DNA from: CAJKWP01 sp964554475
Lineage (GTDB): Bacteria; Bacillota; Clostridia; Christensenellales; UBA1242
Reading direction: 5' to 3'
DNA length: 47,480 nucleotides
Assembly: GCA_964554475.1 (NCBI GenBank)
Contig: CAZKOT010000005.1
Location: 1-47,480 of the forward strand
Numbering within the stretch: position 1 is the first letter of the stretch; the number at the start of each line of letters is the position of its first letter. The notes beneath the pieces were generated by a model. It worked only from the letters and a program-made list of their open reading frames with translations, had not been told where the DNA came from and did no database searches. Shown here one piece after another: positions 1 through 7,986 of the stretch. Both the position numbers and the translations under genes were made by a program.

Positions 1-1
1 A

Positions 2-523
2 TTAGTTGAAGTTTTTAAAAAAATCTCAGAAACTAAAAAACAAGCAGAAAAGAATGACAAACCTAAAATGGAAATTGCGAAAAAAATGACTTCGTTGTTT
101 TCAAATTTAAGTGGCAAAATTAATGAATTGGGAAAAAGATATAAAGGAATTGGAAGTTTTTTTGAAGTTTATCAAAAAAATGGTACAGTAGAAAAGAAAA
201 AATTGGATGAGTTGTGGTATAGTAACAAAGATTTTGTAGCAAGACTTGTTATTACAAGATTAGCATTGATTTCTGCTTATAATAACTTTTCATCTTTTAC
301 AAAATCAAAAATGAATTCTTTGGGTGAAAAAATAAAAGGATCATTTGAAAAATTAAGAAAAAATTCAATTTTTGATTTACTTGATAAGCATTTTGAGAAT
401 GTTAAACAAGTAAATGAAAGAGAATTAAATAAATTTCTTGATAGCATTGTTAAAGATGCTCCAAATGTTAACAAAGAATTAATTACAGGAGAATTTTTTC
501 AAGTGCGAGAACTTGAACAATAA
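2..523 (+). CDS. 3' part of an unrecognised alpha-helical protein
   Basis: The reading frame is open from the first bases of the window, and no ribosome site precedes the first internal ATG at 68. The gene therefore most likely starts outside the window, and only its last 173 codons are visible. The product is very rich in lysine and mostly helical in character. It has no signal peptide, no membrane segment and no cysteine motif. I do not recognise a family. It ends 110 bases before a good intrinsic terminator, so it is the last gene of an upstream unit, not part of the ppdK transcript. Function unknown. Confidence 0.7.
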   Translation, partial: LVEVFKKISETKKQAEKNDKPKMEIAKKMTSLFSNLSGKINELGKRYKGIGSFFEVYQKNGTVEKKKLDELWYSNKDFVARLVITRLALISAYNNFSSFTKSKMNSLGEKIKGSFEKLRKNSIFDLLDKHFENVKQVNERELNKFLDSIVKDAPNVNKELITGEFFQVRELEQ

Positions 524-847
524 AATAAAAAATTGCAAAATATAAAATTAATATAAAGTTGAAATTATAAATAAAATAATGCGTGTAAAAAACAACAAAT
601 TTTCAAATTTTTGAGCAAAACTAACAAAAAAAAGCAAGTTATGAAATTTTACTTGCTATTTTTTTTTGTTTTGGATAAAATTATTTTGTTTGAAGTGAAA
701 CGCTGAGAAAACAATAAGTGACAAGTAATAAGTAGTAGTGAACAATTAAGGATAAAAATTTTTTTTTAATTATAATTTTTAATTCTTTAATAACTACATT
801 AATTACTGAAGCTTTCAGCGTGGACAAATAAAAAGGAGAAATTAATA
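524..847 (+). other. Intergenic region with terminator and ppdK leader
   Basis: This 324-base gap holds the terminator at 633-668 and then the ppdK leader. In the leader, CGCTGA at 701-706 can pair with TCAGCG at 815-820 just upstream of the ppdK ribosome site (AAAGGAG, 832-838), closing a loop of about 110 bases. A poly-T tract at about 760-767 lies between the arms. The pairing is short and may be chance. I saw no T-box, S-box or other known leader motif and no coding frame. Confidence 0.35.
633..668 (+). terminator. Intrinsic terminator after the first gene
   Basis: AGCAAGT and ACTTGCT form a perfect 7-bp stem around an 11-base AT-rich loop, followed by a run of Ts. It closes the unit ending at 523 and separates it from ppdK. 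Confidence 0.75.
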
Positions 848-3481
848 ATGGCTACAAACAAATATGTTTATCTCTTCAATGAGGGAAAAGGCTCAATGAG
901 AGAATTGTTGGGAGGTAAGGGTGCCAACCTGGCAGAAATGACAAATCTAGGATTGCCCGTTCCGCAAGGATTTACGGTTACAACCGAAGCATGCACAAAA
1001 TATTATGATGACGGCAAAATAATTTCGGATGAAATTGTAACACAAATAATGGATTATCTTGCAACACTTGAAAAAATGACTGGAAAAAAACTAGGAGATC
1101 CAGCAAATCCTTTACTTGTTTCGGTTCGTTCAGGAGCACGTGTTTCAATGCCCGGAATGATGGACACGGTTTTAAATTTGGGTCAAAATGACCAAGTTGT
1201 TGAAGGACTTGCAAAATTGACAAATAATCCCCGATTTGCTTATGACAGTTACAGAAGATTTATTCAAATGTTTTCCGATGTTGTCATGGGACTTGAAAAA
1301 TCAAAATATGAAAAATTGATTGATGAAGTTAAAGAGAAAAAAGGTGTTAAGCTTGACACTGAACTTGATGCTTCCGATCTTAAAGAATTAATTACAAAAT
1401 TTAAGGCTTTTTATAAAAAAGAATTAAAAACCGAATTTCCACAAGACCCGAAAATTCAACTTCTTGAAGCGGTTAAGGCGGTTTTTCGTTCATGGGATAA
1501 TTCTCGTGCAATTTACTATAGACGCATTAATGACATTCCTTCAAATTGGGGAACTGCGGTTACAGTTCAAAGCATGGTTTTTGGAAATATGGGAGATGAC
1601 AGTGGAACAGGTGTTGCGTTCACACGTAATCCTTCAACTGGTGAAAAAGTTCTTTATGGTGAGTACTTAATGAATGCACAAGGTGAAGATGTTGTTGCTG
1701 GAATTAGAACACCAAACCCAATTAGTGATTTACAAAAGCAAAACCCCATCTTATACAAGCAATTTATTGATATATGCAACAAACTTGAAAAGCATTATAA
1801 TGACATGCAAGACATGGAGTTTACAATTGAAAAAGGTAAGCTATTCATGCTCCAAACAAGAAACGGAAAAAGAACAGCAAAAGCGGCTTTAAGAATTGCA
1901 ACTGAACTTGTTAAAGAGGGTAAAATTGATGAAAAGAAAGCAGTCATGATGATTGATCCAAAGCAACTTGATTCTCTTCTTCACCCGCAATTTGACGATA
2001 AAGCATTAAAAGCAGCAAAAGTTATTGCAACAGGACTTCCTGCTTCACCGGGTGCTGCATGTGGAAAAATTGTTTTCACTGCTGAAAAAGCAAAAGAAAT
2101 GCATGATAAGAAAGAAAAAGTTGTTCTTGTTCGTTTGGAAACTTCACCTGAAGACATTGAAGGTATGGCAGTTTCAGAAGGTATTTTAACTGCAAGAGGA
2201 GGAATGACTTCTCATGCTGCAGTTGTTGCAAGAGGAATGGGAGAGTGCTGCGTTGCAGGATGTTCCGCTCTTGTTGTTAAAGAAGATGAAGGTTACTGCG
2301 TAATTGGAGGACAAAAATATAACGAGGGAGATTACATATCTCTTGATGGTTTAACTGGAAAGGTTTACGGAGAAAAGATTGCGACAGTTCCTGCTTCACT
2401 TTCGGGAGATTTTGCTACACTTATGAATTGGGCAGACAAATTCCGCAAAATGCAAGTGAGAACTAATGCAGACACCCCAGCGGATGCAAAAACAGCTTAT
2501 AATTTTGGCGCTGAAGGCATAGGTTTAACTCGAACAGAACATATGTTCTTCGGTAGTGATAGAATTATGGCTATGCGTGAAATGATTGTTTCTTCAACAG
2601 TTGAGGAAAGAAAACGTGCTTTAAATAAATTATTATCCATGCAAAGAAATGATTTTATAGGTCTTTATAAAGAAATGAAAGGATATCCTGTTACAATAAG
2701 ATTCCTTGATCCACCTCTTCATGAATTTTTACCTCATACTGATGATGAGATTGAGATTTTGGCGAAAGAAATGAAAATAACTTTTGCAAAACTAAAAAAT
2801 ACGGTTGCTTCTCTTCATGAATTCAATCCGATGATGGGACATAGGGGATTACGTTTAGCAGTAACATACCCTGAAATTGCTGAAATGCAAACACAGGCAG
2901 TTATTGAAGCAGCTATTACGGTTAATAAAGAATATGGTTACAATATTGTTCCTGAAATAATGATTCCGATTACTTGCGAAGCAAAAGAATTTAATTTTGT
3001 AAGAGATATTGTTGTTGCAGTTGCTGAAAAGGTTATTAAAGACAACAAAGCAAAACTTCATTACAAAATTGGAACTATGATAGAAATTCCTAGAGCAGCA
3101 ATTACTGCTGATGAAATTGCAAAAACTGCAGAATTTTTCTCATTTGGAACAAATGATTTAACACAAATGACTTTTGGATTCTCACGTGATGATGCAGGTA
3201 AATTTTTGAATGAATATTATGAAAAGAAAATTCTTGAATCAGATCCGTTTGCAAGACTTGATCAAATCGGTGTTGGTGAACTTGTTAAAATGGCATGTGA
3301 AAAAGGAAGAAAAACTCGTCCAGACATAAAACTTGGAATATGTGGAGAACATGGTGGCGACCCGTCGTCAGTTGAGTTTTGTCATCAAACTGGCTTAACT
3401 TATGTTTCTTGTTCACCTTTTAGAGTGCCTATTGCAAGACTTGCAGCAGCACAGGCGAATATTAAATTTCCAAGAAAATAA
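848..3481 (+). CDS. ppdK: Pyruvate, phosphate dikinase
   Basis: PPDK interconverts pyruvate + ATP + phosphate with phosphoenolpyruvate + AMP + pyrophosphate in the cytoplasm. Many anaerobic Clostridia use it at the base of glycolysis. The 877-residue length matches the roughly 874 residues of the classical clostridial enzyme. The N-terminal nucleotide-binding domain begins with GGKGANLAEM. The phosphohistidine is H456 in GGMTSHAAVV, and the C-terminal TIM barrel carries the catalytic Cys832 in GICGEHGGDP, so all key residues are present. The ATG start follows AAAGGAG. The gene is monocistronic, lying between the terminator at 633-668 and the metK riboswitch. PpsA is excluded by the Cys loop and overall match to PPDK. 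Very sure. Confidence 0.97.
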   Translation: MATNKYVYLFNEGKGSMRELLGGKGANLAEMTNLGLPVPQGFTVTTEACTKYYDDGKIISDEIVTQIMDYLATLEKMTGKKLGDPANPLLVSVRSGARVSMPGMMDTVLNLGQNDQVVEGLAKLTNNPRFAYDSYRRFIQMFSDVVMGLEKSKYEKLIDEVKEKKGVKLDTELDASDLKELITKFKAFYKKELKTEFPQDPKIQLLEAVKAVFRSWDNSRAIYYRRINDIPSNWGTAVTVQSMVFGNMGDDSGTGVAFTRNPSTGEKVLYGEYLMNAQGEDVVAGIRTPNPISDLQKQNPILYKQFIDICNKLEKHYNDMQDMEFTIEKGKLFMLQTRNGKRTAKAALRIATELVKEGKIDEKKAVMMIDPKQLDSLLHPQFDDKALKAAKVIATGLPASPGAACGKIVFTAEKAKEMHDKKEKVVLVRLETSPEDIEGMAVSEGILTARGGMTSHAAVVARGMGECCVAGCSALVVKEDEGYCVIGGQKYNEGDYISLDGLTGKVYGEKIATVPASLSGDFATLMNWADKFRKMQVRTNADTPADAKTAYNFGAEGIGLTRTEHMFFGSDRIMAMREMIVSSTVEERKRALNKLLSMQRNDFIGLYKEMKGYPVTIRFLDPPLHEFLPHTDDEIEILAKEMKITFAKLKNTVASLHEFNPMMGHRGLRLAVTYPEIAEMQTQAVIEAAITVNKEYGYNIVPEIMIPITCEAKEFNFVRDIVVAVAEKVIKDNKAKLHYKIGTMIEIPRAAITADEIAKTAEFFSFGTNDLTQMTFGFSRDDAGKFLNEYYEKKILESDPFARLDQIGVGELVKMACEKGRKTRPDIKLGICGEHGGDPSSVEFCHQTGLTYVSCSPFRVPIARLAAAQANIKFPRK

Positions 3482-3499
3482 ATAATAAAAATTAATTAT

Positions 3500-3612
3500 A
3501 CCATAGAGAACACACGAGGGACAGCCCCTTTGACTGTGTAGCAACTTATCATTAATGAATTTAAATTTTTTAATGATGGAGTGCTAAAGGCTGAATGATG
3601 GGAAGAATAGAA
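3500..3612 (+). promoter_or_regulatory. SAM-I (S-box) riboswitch upstream of metK
   Basis: The segment has the S-box landmarks in order: GAGGGACAGCCCC (kink-turn/pseudoknot part of P2) closed by ACACA/TGTGT, then GCAAC. A perfect 8-bp P3 follows (ATCATTAA/TTAATGAT), then GTGCTAAA and a GGGAAGAATAG tail. The terminator at 3620-3650 follows at once, and metK lies downstream. SAM-I elements bind S-adenosylmethionine and favour the terminator when SAM is plentiful, so MetK would be under product feedback. P4 is slightly unusual. No covariance search was possible. Confidence 0.88.
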
Positions 3613-3619
3613 GTTAATT

Positions 3620-3650
3620 AAATTCCATCGTTTTTGATGGAATTTTTTTA
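3620..3650 (+). terminator. Riboswitch-controlled terminator before metK
   Basis: AAATTCCATC and GATGGAATTT form a 10-bp stem with a T-rich loop, followed by Ts. It lies 8 bases after the S-box core and 88 bases before the metK start. It is therefore the expression platform of the riboswitch, not the end of ppdK. Confidence 0.85.
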
Positions 3651-3737
3651 ATAAGTATTTTAGTTTTTTAAATTTTTAAAAGGAGAATATTATTTTCTAA
3701 TATATAAAATTTTTTTGTTAGAATAAAATATTATAAT

Positions 3738-4835
3738 ATGAAAAAAATTTTAACCAGTGAAAGCGTTAATATAGGTCACCCTGATAAAACTTGTGATATT
3801 ATTGCTGACAGTTTTTTGGATTTTGCATTAGAGCAAGATCCAAATTCGCAAATGGCAGTTGAGTGTGCAATAAAAAATGACACATTATATATTTACGGAG
3901 AAGCAACAACAAAGGCAAAAATTGATTATGCAAAAATTGCCCGCAATACACTTTTAGAAATAGGCTACAAAAACAAATTTAAAATTGTCCAAAACATTTC
4001 AAAACAATCTATTGACATTAATAATGCCGTTAACAAAGAAGAACTTGCCGCAAATGACCAGGGAATTATTTTTGGTTATGCAACCGATGAGACACCGGAA
4101 TTTTTGCCCTTGCCGATTGTTATTGCTCATAAAATTATGTCCGTTTATGAAAATTTTCGAAAAACAACTGATGTATTTTTTCCTGATGCAAAATCTCAGG
4201 TTTCTATCGAGTATGAGGATGACAAACCTAATAGAATTACAACAATTTTGATTTCTGTTTCACACAGTGAAAAAATTGCTTGTGAAGAAATCAAAAAAGT
4301 AATTCGTAAAAACGTTATTGATGTTGTTTTAGAAAAATATAAAAAATATGTCAAAGAAAAAATTGCTTTGTTAATTAATCCAAGCGGAAAATTTACAATC
4401 TGGGGAAGCTTTTCAGATAGTGGATGTGTGGGAAGAAAAATTTGTGTTGATTCTTATGGCGGTTTAGCAAGAGTTGGTGGTGGATGTTTTAGTTCAAAAA
4501 ATGCTACAAAAGTTGATAGAAGTGCCGCTTACTATGCTCGTTATGTTGCAAAAAATGTTGTTGCAAACAAACTAGCAAGTCGTTTTGAAATTCAACTCGC
4601 TTATGCAATTGGTCTTTTTGAACCTGTTGGTTTATTTTTTGAAACTTTTAACACAGAAAAGATTTCAATTTCCGAAATTGAGGATTTTATAATAAAAAAT
4701 TTTAGTTTTAGAGTTAAGGATATGATTAAGGAATTAGAACTTTTAAGACCAATTTACAAACAAACTGCTTGTTACGGACATTTTGGCCGAGATGAGTTCC
4801 CTTGGGAAATAATAAAAAAATTGACAACAAATTAA
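3738..4835 (+). CDS. metK: S-adenosylmethionine synthetase (divergent)
   Basis: MetK makes S-adenosylmethionine from methionine and ATP in the cytoplasm. The family motifs are recognisable: GHPDK at residues 13-17 (catalytic H14, D16), NDQGIIFGYATDET (flexible-loop and ATP region), AKSQV lysine, VGRK, SSKNATKVDRSAAY and the C-terminal YGHFGRDEFPWE. It is 365 residues against about 384 in E. coli. Positions that are almost invariant in other bacteria differ: GGPxGDxGLTGRK reads GSFSDSGCVGRK, and RHGGGAFSGKD reads RVGGGCFSSKN. Catalytic Lys and Arg residues are kept, so it is probably active. The upstream SAM-I riboswitch independently supports the call. Confidence 0.93.
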   Translation: MKKILTSESVNIGHPDKTCDIIADSFLDFALEQDPNSQMAVECAIKNDTLYIYGEATTKAKIDYAKIARNTLLEIGYKNKFKIVQNISKQSIDINNAVNKEELAANDQGIIFGYATDETPEFLPLPIVIAHKIMSVYENFRKTTDVFFPDAKSQVSIEYEDDKPNRITTILISVSHSEKIACEEIKKVIRKNVIDVVLEKYKKYVKEKIALLINPSGKFTIWGSFSDSGCVGRKICVDSYGGLARVGGGCFSSKNATKVDRSAAYYARYVAKNVVANKLASRFEIQLAYAIGLFEPVGLFFETFNTEKISISEIEDFIIKNFSFRVKDMIKELELLRPIYKQTACYGHFGRDEFPWEIIKKLTTN

Positions 4836-4904
4836 ATAAAAGTTATTGATTTTGCAATATATTTAAAAAATTTCAATATATTTTAATTTATTATTTTTTA
4901 AAAA

Positions 4905-4940
4905 ATAAAACCCATTCTTAACTTTTATCATGGGTTTTAT
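4905..4940. terminator. Bidirectional terminator between metK and the XRE pair
   Basis: ATAAAACCCAT and ATGGGTTTTAT form a perfect 11-bp stem flanked by A-rich and T-rich tracts on both sides. It can therefore end metK on the plus strand and the two regulators on the minus strand. Confidence 0.8.
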
Positions 4941-4956
4941 TTATCAAAATTTGGAA

Positions 4957-5493
4957 TTAGAAAAATAATTCTTTATCATATTCTTTGTGCTTTTCACACA
5001 TTTCTGAGGGGGATATTTTAAAATATTTACAAAAGATGTAAAATAATTCAATTGATGGGATTAATTCATCTCTTTCAATTAAGCTAATAATTGTTTGGCT
5101 AATAATATTTTCACGTGCAGTTATTTGAGCAATTTCTTTTCCAAGTTTGGATTGACTCATGTTTTTCTTTGTTCTGTAATAACTAACATTTTCTGCTATT
5201 GTTTTTAAAATATCTTCTAAAGGCATTTCTAATTTGTGATTGTCTTCATTTTTTAAACTAAAAAAAATAGCGTTTAATGAAACATTTAATGCTTTGCAGA
5301 TTATAATTAAAGTTTTTAGTGATGGGGATTGAATTCCGTTTTCCCAAGTTTTTATTTTTTTTACTATTGTTTTTGATTTATAAAACAAATCTTTAGACAA
5401 AAATAATGAAAATTGATATTGAGTAAGATTTTTCTTCTCTCTAAAAAAACGAATATTCATTCCTATTATTTTTTTTAAATCCATTTCTGTCAT
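4957..5493 (-). CDS. Double XRE-type helix-turn-helix regulator (downstream copy)
   Basis: A DNA-binding regulator of about 178 residues with two HTH_3/XRE modules in tandem. The first module includes IRFFREKKNLTQYQF and ends at WENGIQSPSL. The second includes VSYYRTKKNMSQSKL and ends at IERDELIPS. There is no sensor or enzymatic domain. An earlier TTG at 5511 is possible, but I chose ATG at 5493 because its upstream context (TATGGT, 6 bases, ATG) copies that of its neighbour. It lies 32 bases downstream of a paralog with the same layout, on the same strand. Its targets are unknown. It could be a small regulator of the nearby MazF locus or of a prophage, but the sequence does not show which. 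Confidence 0.85.
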   Translation of the reverse strand: MTEMDLKKIIGMNIRFFREKKNLTQYQFSLFLSKDLFYKSKTIVKKIKTWENGIQSPSLKTLIIICKALNVSLNAIFFSLKNEDNHKLEMPLEDILKTIAENVSYYRTKKNMSQSKLGKEIAQITARENIISQTIISLIERDELIPSIELFYIFCKYFKISPSEMCEKHKEYDKELFF

Positions 5494-5525
5494 GTTTTCA
5501 CCATATATCAAAAAATATATTTTGT

Positions 5526-6065
5526 TTAAATATTACTAAATTCTTCGTCTTTTTTGATTTGTTTTGTTTCACTACACATTATTACAGACACAGGAACATT
5601 TAAAACTTGGCATATTGCAATCAATCTTTCAATTGAAGGCCGATTTTTTCCTTTTTCAATTTGACATAGCGAAACTTTTGAAAAATCATATCCCATTTTG
5701 TTAATTTCATTTATTAATTGTTCTCGGGATATTTTGTTTTTTATTCTGTAGTAATAAATATTTTTGGGAATATTTTTTTTAATGCTTTCAAATGGAATGT
5801 TAAAGTCAATTACATCATTTTCTTTAAATCCGCACATTAAATTAATAGAAACTTTAAAAAATTTACAGATGAAAAATAGTATTTCAAGATTTGGGATTGT
5901 TAATCCATTTTCCCAATTTTCAATTACTGAATGATGGCATTTCTTTTTATAAGCATACAACTCTTTTGTTAATAAATTCGCCATTTGATATGTGGTTAAA
6001 TTATGATTCATTCTTAAATAAGAAAGATTGTTTTTTATTATATTCTTTATATCATTTTTTTCCAT
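5526..6065 (-). CDS. Double XRE-type helix-turn-helix regulator (upstream copy)
   Basis: A 179-residue protein with two XRE helix-turn-helix modules: LSYLRMNHNLTTYQM to WENGLTIPNL, and IYYYRIKNKISREQL to IEKGKNRPSI. It matches the next gene in length and module spacing, so the pair arose by duplication. Its promoter is clear on the minus strand: TTGACA at 6100-6095, a 17-base spacer, TATAGT at 6077-6072, then only six bases (AAAAAC) before the ATG. Transcription would begin at about the A of the start codon and there is no ribosome site, so the mRNA should be leaderless. The targets are unknown. Confidence 0.87.
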   Translation of the reverse strand: MEKNDIKNIIKNNLSYLRMNHNLTTYQMANLLTKELYAYKKKCHHSVIENWENGLTIPNLEILFFICKFFKVSINLMCGFKENDVIDFNIPFESIKKNIPKNIYYYRIKNKISREQLINEINKMGYDFSKVSLCQIEKGKNRPSIERLIAICQVLNVPVSVIMCSETKQIKKDEEFSNI

Positions 6066-6071
6066 GTTTTT

Positions 6072-6100
6072 ACTATATATTAAAAATTACACATTGTCAA
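6072..6100 (-). promoter_or_regulatory. Sigma-70-type promoter giving a leaderless XRE mRNA
   Basis: Reading on the minus strand: a perfect -35 TTGACA (6100-6095), a 17-base spacer, and -10 TATAGT (6077-6072). The ATG begins seven bases after the -10 box, so the predicted +1 falls on the start codon. Confidence 0.8.
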
Positions 6101-6232
6101 TAATGAGTTTTTTGGAAAGAATTTATCATTGTTTTTTAAGTAATAATGTAAAGACTTAAGTTGCATATTAATTTTTATCTTGCACAATCTAGAAATTAAG
6201 TTTAAATCCATTAAAATTTGGAGATTATTATA

Positions 6233-6502
6233 ATGAAATTTATAAGTGATAAATACAAAGAAGAACTTTTAGCGAAAACTTTAGAATTTGAAACCATGTA
6301 TGGTGATTTGATCGAAAAAGTGCTTAACGAAAACACTAAAGAGATGCATACAATGCTAATGGAATCAGACTTTGAAAATTATCTGTTTTTAAACGAAATA
6401 GAAAAAACAGAACTTTCACAGGTGCAAAATGCTGATTTGGCTGATTTTAATTCTTATGAAAAGGAACTGGAAAAAATAGGAGATGGAACTGAAACGTGGT
6501 GA
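6233..6502 (+). CDS. Probable antitoxin partner of MazF
   Basis: An acidic protein of 89 residues, mostly helical in character, directly upstream of mazF and overlapping it by 20 bases. A TTG at 6218 also opens the frame, but ATG at 6233 is preceded by GGAG with good spacing. The position, size, acidity and overlap are those of a toxin-antitoxin antitoxin. I see no typical MazE AbrB-like N-terminus and no ribbon-helix-helix pattern, so the family is not recognised. The acidic C-terminal half (ELSQVQNADLADFNSYEKEL) would be the natural MazF-wrapping segment. Function is inferred from context. Confidence 0.7.
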   Translation: MKFISDKYKEELLAKTLEFETMYGDLIEKVLNENTKEMHTMLMESDFENYLFLNEIEKTELSQVQNADLADFNSYEKELEKIGDGTETW

Positions 6503-6830
6503 GGTTTATTATGCAGATTTAAGCCCTGTTGTTGGAAGTGAACAGGGTGGAATTAGACCTGTTTTAATAATCCAAAATGACATAGGAAATAAGTTTTCGC
6601 CCACAATTATTATTGCAGCAATTACAAGTGTGTTAAGCAAGGCAAAAATTCCAACACATGTTGAACTTTCTTCAAATGAATATAATCTTCCTAAAGATTC
6701 CGTAATCCTACTCGAACAAATTAGAACAATTGACAAAAAACGTATCAAAGAAAAAATTACATCATTAAAAGATTTAAAAATGAAAGAAGTTAATCGAGCA
6801 ATACTTATTAGTCTTGGATTTGCACAGTAA
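6483..6830 (+). CDS. mazF: MazF/NdoA-family endoribonuclease toxin
   Basis: A 115-residue PemK/MazF-fold toxin that would cut mRNA at short specific sequences. It begins with the family hallmark ELKRGEVYYADLSPVVGSEQGG. The catalytic pair known from B. subtilis MazF is present at identical numbering: R25 (GGIRPVLII) and T48 (AAITS). The C-terminal half (VILLEQIRTIDKKRI) is also typical. It overlaps the probable antitoxin gene by 20 bases, implying translational coupling. The cleavage specificity cannot be read from sequence. Confidence 0.94.
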   Translation: MELKRGEVYYADLSPVVGSEQGGIRPVLIIQNDIGNKFSPTIIIAAITSVLSKAKIPTHVELSSNEYNLPKDSVILLEQIRTIDKKRIKEKITSLKDLKMKEVNRAILISLGFAQ

Positions 6831-6917
6831 TTACAAAAAAATAACAAAATACAAAAAAATTTAGTGGTAGATTTGAATAATAAATAATATAAGAGTTAAG
6901 AGGTTTTTTATTCTTTA

Positions 6918-7026
6918 AATAATTCCCCTTTTGAGAGGGGTGCTCCGCCCGAGCGACAATTTGCGAATGCAAATTGCAGGAATTACGAAGTAATTCCGTC
7001 GTAGAGCGAGGGAGGAGCAGGGTGTG
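6918..7026 (+). repeat. Dispersed GC-rich repeat, family C, copy 1
   Basis: About 110 bases running from AATTCCCCTTTTGAGAGGGG through GCCCGAGCGACAATTTGC, GAATTACGAAGTAATTCC and AGAGCGAGGG to CAGGGTGTG. The reverse complement of 32192-32306 aligns along its whole length with the same blocks in the same order. 29583-29716 (reverse) is a longer, diverged copy. Internal palindromes (GCAAATTGC, GAATTACGAAGTAATTC) give it a MITE- or REP-like, hairpin-forming character. It encodes no protein and has higher GC than its surroundings. Confidence 0.75.
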
Positions 7027-7116
7027 TAAAATTAAAAGATAAGTTTTTAATAATTCACATTAATAAATTTGCTATTTGGAATTTGTCATTATTTGTATTT
7101 TGTAATTTGATTTATA

Positions 7117-7177
7117 ACTCTCAACACTCAATTCTCAACACTCAATTCTCAACTCTCAATTCTCAACTCTTAACTCA
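7117..7177. repeat. CTCAACTCTCAATT tandem repeat, family B
   Basis: Five or more degenerate units of about 12 bases (CTCAACACTCAATT, CTCAACTCTCAATT) in a row. Related stretches occur at 12090-12121, around 10904-10918 (opposite orientation, overlapping a gene start) and inside coding sequence at 46060-46113. There are no spacers between units, so this is not a CRISPR array. Confidence 0.75.
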
Positions 7178-7182
7178 AAAAC

Positions 7183-7986
7183 CTATTTAACTCTTAATTT
7201 TTTAAATATTGCTTTTACAATCATAACTACTGCTAAAATTATTATACTTACCAAAGCAATCGTTCCGCCAGGACGAAGATAGTAAGAAAAAATTAAACCT
7301 GCAGTCATTGAAATTAATGCAAATAAAATAGAATAAAGAATTGTGGAGCGGTAACTTTTTGCAATTTGTAATGAGGTTGCAGTTGGGATAACTATTAATG
7401 AAGAAACAATTAATGCTCCAACAACTTTTGATGCAATTGCAACAGTTAGAGCAGTTATTATTGTGAAAAAAATGTTTACAAGATTTACAGGAACACCTGA
7501 AAGTTTTGCATTGTTTTCGTTGTAAGAAATAAACATTAATTCTTTATAAAATATTATTGAAGTTATTACCACTACAGCAAAAACGCCAATTGTCAAAAAT
7601 AATTCGGTCATAGAGATTGAAACTATTGAGCCAAAAAGATAGCTGCTGAAATTTGCAATTGGCGTAAATGAAGAAAGAACGCCCGCTAATCCAATTCCTC
7701 CTGAAAGAACAATTGCAATTGCTATTTCGGAATATTTATAAAATTTTTTTCTTATTAATTCAATAATAAGCGCAGCAACAACACAAGTAAGCATGGCAAT
7801 GGGGAGAGGGTTTACACCCAAAATTAACCCGATTGCAATGCCTGCCAAGCTTGTATGACTTAAAGCATCCCCGGTCATTGACAGTCGTTTTAAAACAATG
7901 TTTGTGCCAATCAATGGAAGTGCTATTGCAAGCATTGTTCCAACCAAAAAGGCAATACGGACGAATTCATATTCAAACATTTTCAA
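7183..7986 (-). CDS. znuB: Zinc/manganese-type ABC transporter permease (ZnuB family)
   Basis: A 267-residue polytopic membrane protein of the ABC-3 family, with about eight hydrophobic segments. It shows the family signature at the start (PLIGTNIVLKRLSMTGDALSHTSLAGIAIG) and AGLIFSYYLRPGG near the C-terminus. It would form the membrane channel of the metal importer encoded by 7183-9605. Its start overlaps the ATPase gene by 14 bases, implying coupling. ZnuB (Zn) and MntB-like (Mn) permeases cannot be separated from sequence alone. The His-rich loop of the binding protein favours zinc. Confidence 0.92.
   Translation of the reverse strand: MKMFEYEFVRIAFLVGTMLAIALPLIGTNIVLKRLSMTGDALSHTSLAGIAIGLILGVNPLPIAMLTCVVAALIIELIRKKFYKYSEIAIAIVLSGGIGLAGVLSSFTPIANFSSYLFGSIVSISMTELFLTIGVFAVVVITSIIFYKELMFISYNENNAKLSGVPVNLVNIFFTIITALTVAIASKVVGALIVSSLIVIPTATSLQIAKSYRSTILYSILFALISMTAGLIFSYYLRPGGTIALVSIIILAVVMIVKAIFKKLRVK

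Larger units (their letters stand above)
6831..7182. other. Gene-free region built of dispersed repeats
   Basis: No supported gene lies here. The gap contains a short ACAAAATACAAA tract (about 6850), a full-length GC-rich repeat element (6918-7026), an ATTTGTATTTTGTAATTTG tract (about 7090) and a CTCAACTCTCAATT tandem (7117-7177). All recur elsewhere in the window. Confidence 0.7.

Noticed and set aside
701..820. T-box or other riboswitch in the ppdK leader
   Set aside because: Only a 6-bp long-range pairing is visible. T-box landmarks (AGGGTGGNACCGCG-type antiterminator) are absent.
7117..7177. Regular short repeats that might suggest a CRISPR array
   Set aside because: The units of about 12 bases follow each other without unique spacers and are degenerate; no cas gene is near.
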